Assembly (NCBI GenBank): GCA_937942465.1
Contig: CALDEO010000007.1
Span: forward strand, 1-6,450
Direction: 5' to 3'
Length of the DNA: 6,450 nt
Source of the DNA: an uncultured Saprospiraceae bacterium
Lineage (GTDB): Bacteria; Bacteroidota; Bacteroidia; Chitinophagales; Saprospiraceae
Part shown: in pieces, positions 5,231 to 6,450 of the stretch
Numbering within the stretch: the stretch's first letter is position 1
Layout: the number at the start of each line of letters is the position of its first letter
The notes under the pieces: model-generated
What the model saw: the letters and a program-made list of their open reading frames with translations, nothing else
Told to the model about the DNA's origin: nothing
Databases searched by the model: none
Translations under genes and position numbers: made by a program

Positions 5231-5272
5231 TTTAAAGATTTCTATCTTAAAGCCGTTATCAGCACGCTTTAA
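5231..5272 (+). other. Alternative hairpins between hydrolase and acyltransferase genes
   Basis: TTTAAAGAT 5231-5239 can pair with ATCTTAAA 5244-5251 (one bulged A), or TTAAAGC 5247-5253 can pair perfectly with GCTTTAA 5266-5272. The two stems share 5247-5251 and exclude each other. No T-run follows. They lie in the 52-nt gap just before the ATG of the acyltransferase gene and could tune its translation or mRNA processing, but both are short and A/T-rich. Confidence 0.3.
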
Positions 5273-5281
5273 ATAGAACTC

Positions 5282-6450
5282 ATGTTTAAGACCATCCTAG
5301 ATCAACTCAAGACCGAAAATCTTCAATCCGTATCTGGAATGGATGCTACCTTTCTATATGCGGAGACAGAAACTAGTCCGATGCATGTCGGTAGTGTTGC
5401 CATTATAGAGGGTTCTCTTGAGTTTGAGACATTCAAAAAAACGATCGCATCTAGGATACATCAAGTACCTAAATTGCGTAAACGTCTGATGACGATCCCA
5501 TTCAGCATCGACTATCCTTACTGGGTAGATGATCCAAACTTTGATATTGACTTGCACATAGATCACGTAGCACTGCCTAAACCTGGAAGCTGGAAAGAGC
5601 TCAGAGCGATGGCTTCTAGGATATTCAGTGAGCCACTAGATCACTCTAGACCACTGTGGTCATTTACATTTGTAGAGGGGCTAGACAAGTTGTCACAAGT
5701 CAAGCCCGGCAGTATAGCCATAATCTCTAAGATACACCATGTTGCTATCGACGGCGTTGCAGGAGCTAGTCTGTTGCCTATATTGTTTGACATGTCTCCT
5801 ACTCCATCAAAGATTAAAGAACCGCCACCATACAAGCCACATCCGTTGCCTAATGAGCTTGCGCTAATAGCAAAGAGTAGTTTGAGTTTCGCAACGAAGC
5901 CATTGAAGTTTCCAAAACTTATAAAGAGCACGTTAGAAGCTACCGTAAAAGCAGGATTCCTGACTCGAGTTCAACATCTAGACTTACCTACAGGACCATT
6001 CACTGCGCCTAGTACTCCGCTCAACGGGATCATCTCTGCAAAGAGAAAATGGAACACATCTATATTATCGCTAAATAGAGTAAAGAACCTGCGTAAAATC
6101 ATGGGTACAACCCTCAATGATATCATACTCGCTATATGTGCCGGAGCACTGAGAAGGTATCTACTGGAGAAAGACAAACTACCAATAAAACCACTTGTGG
6201 CGATGGTACCTATATCTACAAGAAGTAAATCAGAATCCGCGAACTCCGGCAATCAATTGTCAGCCATGCTAGTACAACTAGCAACACATATAGAAGATCC
6301 TATCGAAAGACTAGAAGCAATCTACGAAAACACCATCAGAGGTAAAACTTACCAGGGGGCTATCGGCGCTAAATCACTTACCAATCTTGCAGAGGCAGTA
6401 CCATTTGGTGTTGCTAATCAAGCAGCTAGGTTCTACTCAAGATACAATCT
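5282..6450 (+). CDS. Wax ester synthase/diacylglycerol O-acyltransferase (WS/DGAT), 3' end outside window
   Basis: ATG 5282 opens a frame that is still open at the right edge, giving 389 visible codons; family members usually have about 450-530. The enzyme transfers an acyl group from acyl-CoA to a fatty alcohol (wax ester) or diacylglycerol (triacylglycerol). Motifs in order: MDATFLYAE and PMHVG near the N-terminus, RPLW (123-126), the catalytic HHxxxDG as H152-H-V-A-I-D-G158, TPLNG before a basic segment, and N279-D-I-I-L-A with the following GALRRYL, then PLVAMVPIS. The motif set is complete for the visible part and there is no frameshift. The family is best known in Actinobacteria and Gammaproteobacteria, so its presence in a Bacteroidota setting is worth noting. 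It probably shares the promoter at 4375-4408 with the hydrolase. Confidence 0.93.
   Translation, partial: MFKTILDQLKTENLQSVSGMDATFLYAETETSPMHVGSVAIIEGSLEFETFKKTIASRIHQVPKLRKRLMTIPFSIDYPYWVDDPNFDIDLHIDHVALPKPGSWKELRAMASRIFSEPLDHSRPLWSFTFVEGLDKLSQVKPGSIAIISKIHHVAIDGVAGASLLPILFDMSPTPSKIKEPPPYKPHPLPNELALIAKSSLSFATKPLKFPKLIKSTLEATVKAGFLTRVQHLDLPTGPFTAPSTPLNGIISAKRKWNTSILSLNRVKNLRKIMGTTLNDIILAICAGALRRYLLEKDKLPIKPLVAMVPISTRSKSESANSGNQLSAMLVQLATHIEDPIERLEAIYENTIRGKTYQGAIGAKSLTNLAEAVPFGVANQAARFYSRYN

Noticed and set aside
5354..6252. Three minus-strand frames (70, 96 and 93 codons) opposite the WS/DGAT gene
   Set aside because: They are shadows of a gene with a complete motif set on the + strand.
1..6450. 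CRISPR arrays, tRNA or rRNA genes, transposase genes
   Set aside because: No regularly spaced repeats, no cloverleaf or rRNA-like sequence, and no transposase-like frame were seen on either strand.

Overview
The window looks like chromosomal DNA of a Bacteroidota species. It is AT-rich (by eye about 60% A+T) and has A-rich leaders instead of clear Shine-Dalgarno sites. One perfect copy of the Bacteroidota sigma-factor -7 box (TAnnTTTG, 4401-4408) has a TTTG -33 element 22 bp upstream. The left edge carries what appears to be a Bacteroidota-type DnaG C-terminus. All confident genes are on the + strand.

Layout. (1) 1-360: the end of a probable DNA primase gene. (2) 361-861: a gap with no confident gene. 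(3) 862-1161: a short ribosome hibernation factor, followed by overlapping terminator hairpins. (4) 1258-1422: a 165-bp structured element bounded by 18-bp inverted repeats, possibly a dispersed repeat or a structured RNA. (5) 1497-2828: a phasin-like protein of 174 aa and a winged-helix/BTAD (SARP-like) regulator of 267 aa, in the same reading frame and separated by one stop codon, one codon and a TTG start. (6) 2899-2950: a promoter-like region with an 11-bp-phased direct repeat. (7) 2972-4129: two paralogous phasin-like genes, the first extended by a lysine/alanine-rich histone-H1-like segment and a helix-hairpin-helix domain. They end at a strong terminator (4211-4246). (8) 4375-6450: a good promoter, a Ser-Asp-His alpha/beta hydrolase (TTG start), and a wax ester synthase/diacylglycerol acyltransferase (WS/DGAT) that runs off the right edge.

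Reading of the locus (inference). 1497-6450 looks like a neutral-lipid or polyester storage-inclusion locus. WS/DGAT would make wax esters or triacylglycerol, and the hydrolase would turn over or remodel lipid esters. The phasin-like proteins would coat the inclusion, and the long one, built like Pseudomonas PhaF or Rhodococcus MLDS, may tie inclusions to the nucleoid. The BTAD protein is the obvious candidate regulator of the phasin operon. The hibernation factor nearby fits a starvation setting but need not be co-regulated. No PHA synthase is visible, so whether the inclusion is PHA or neutral lipid cannot be settled from this window.
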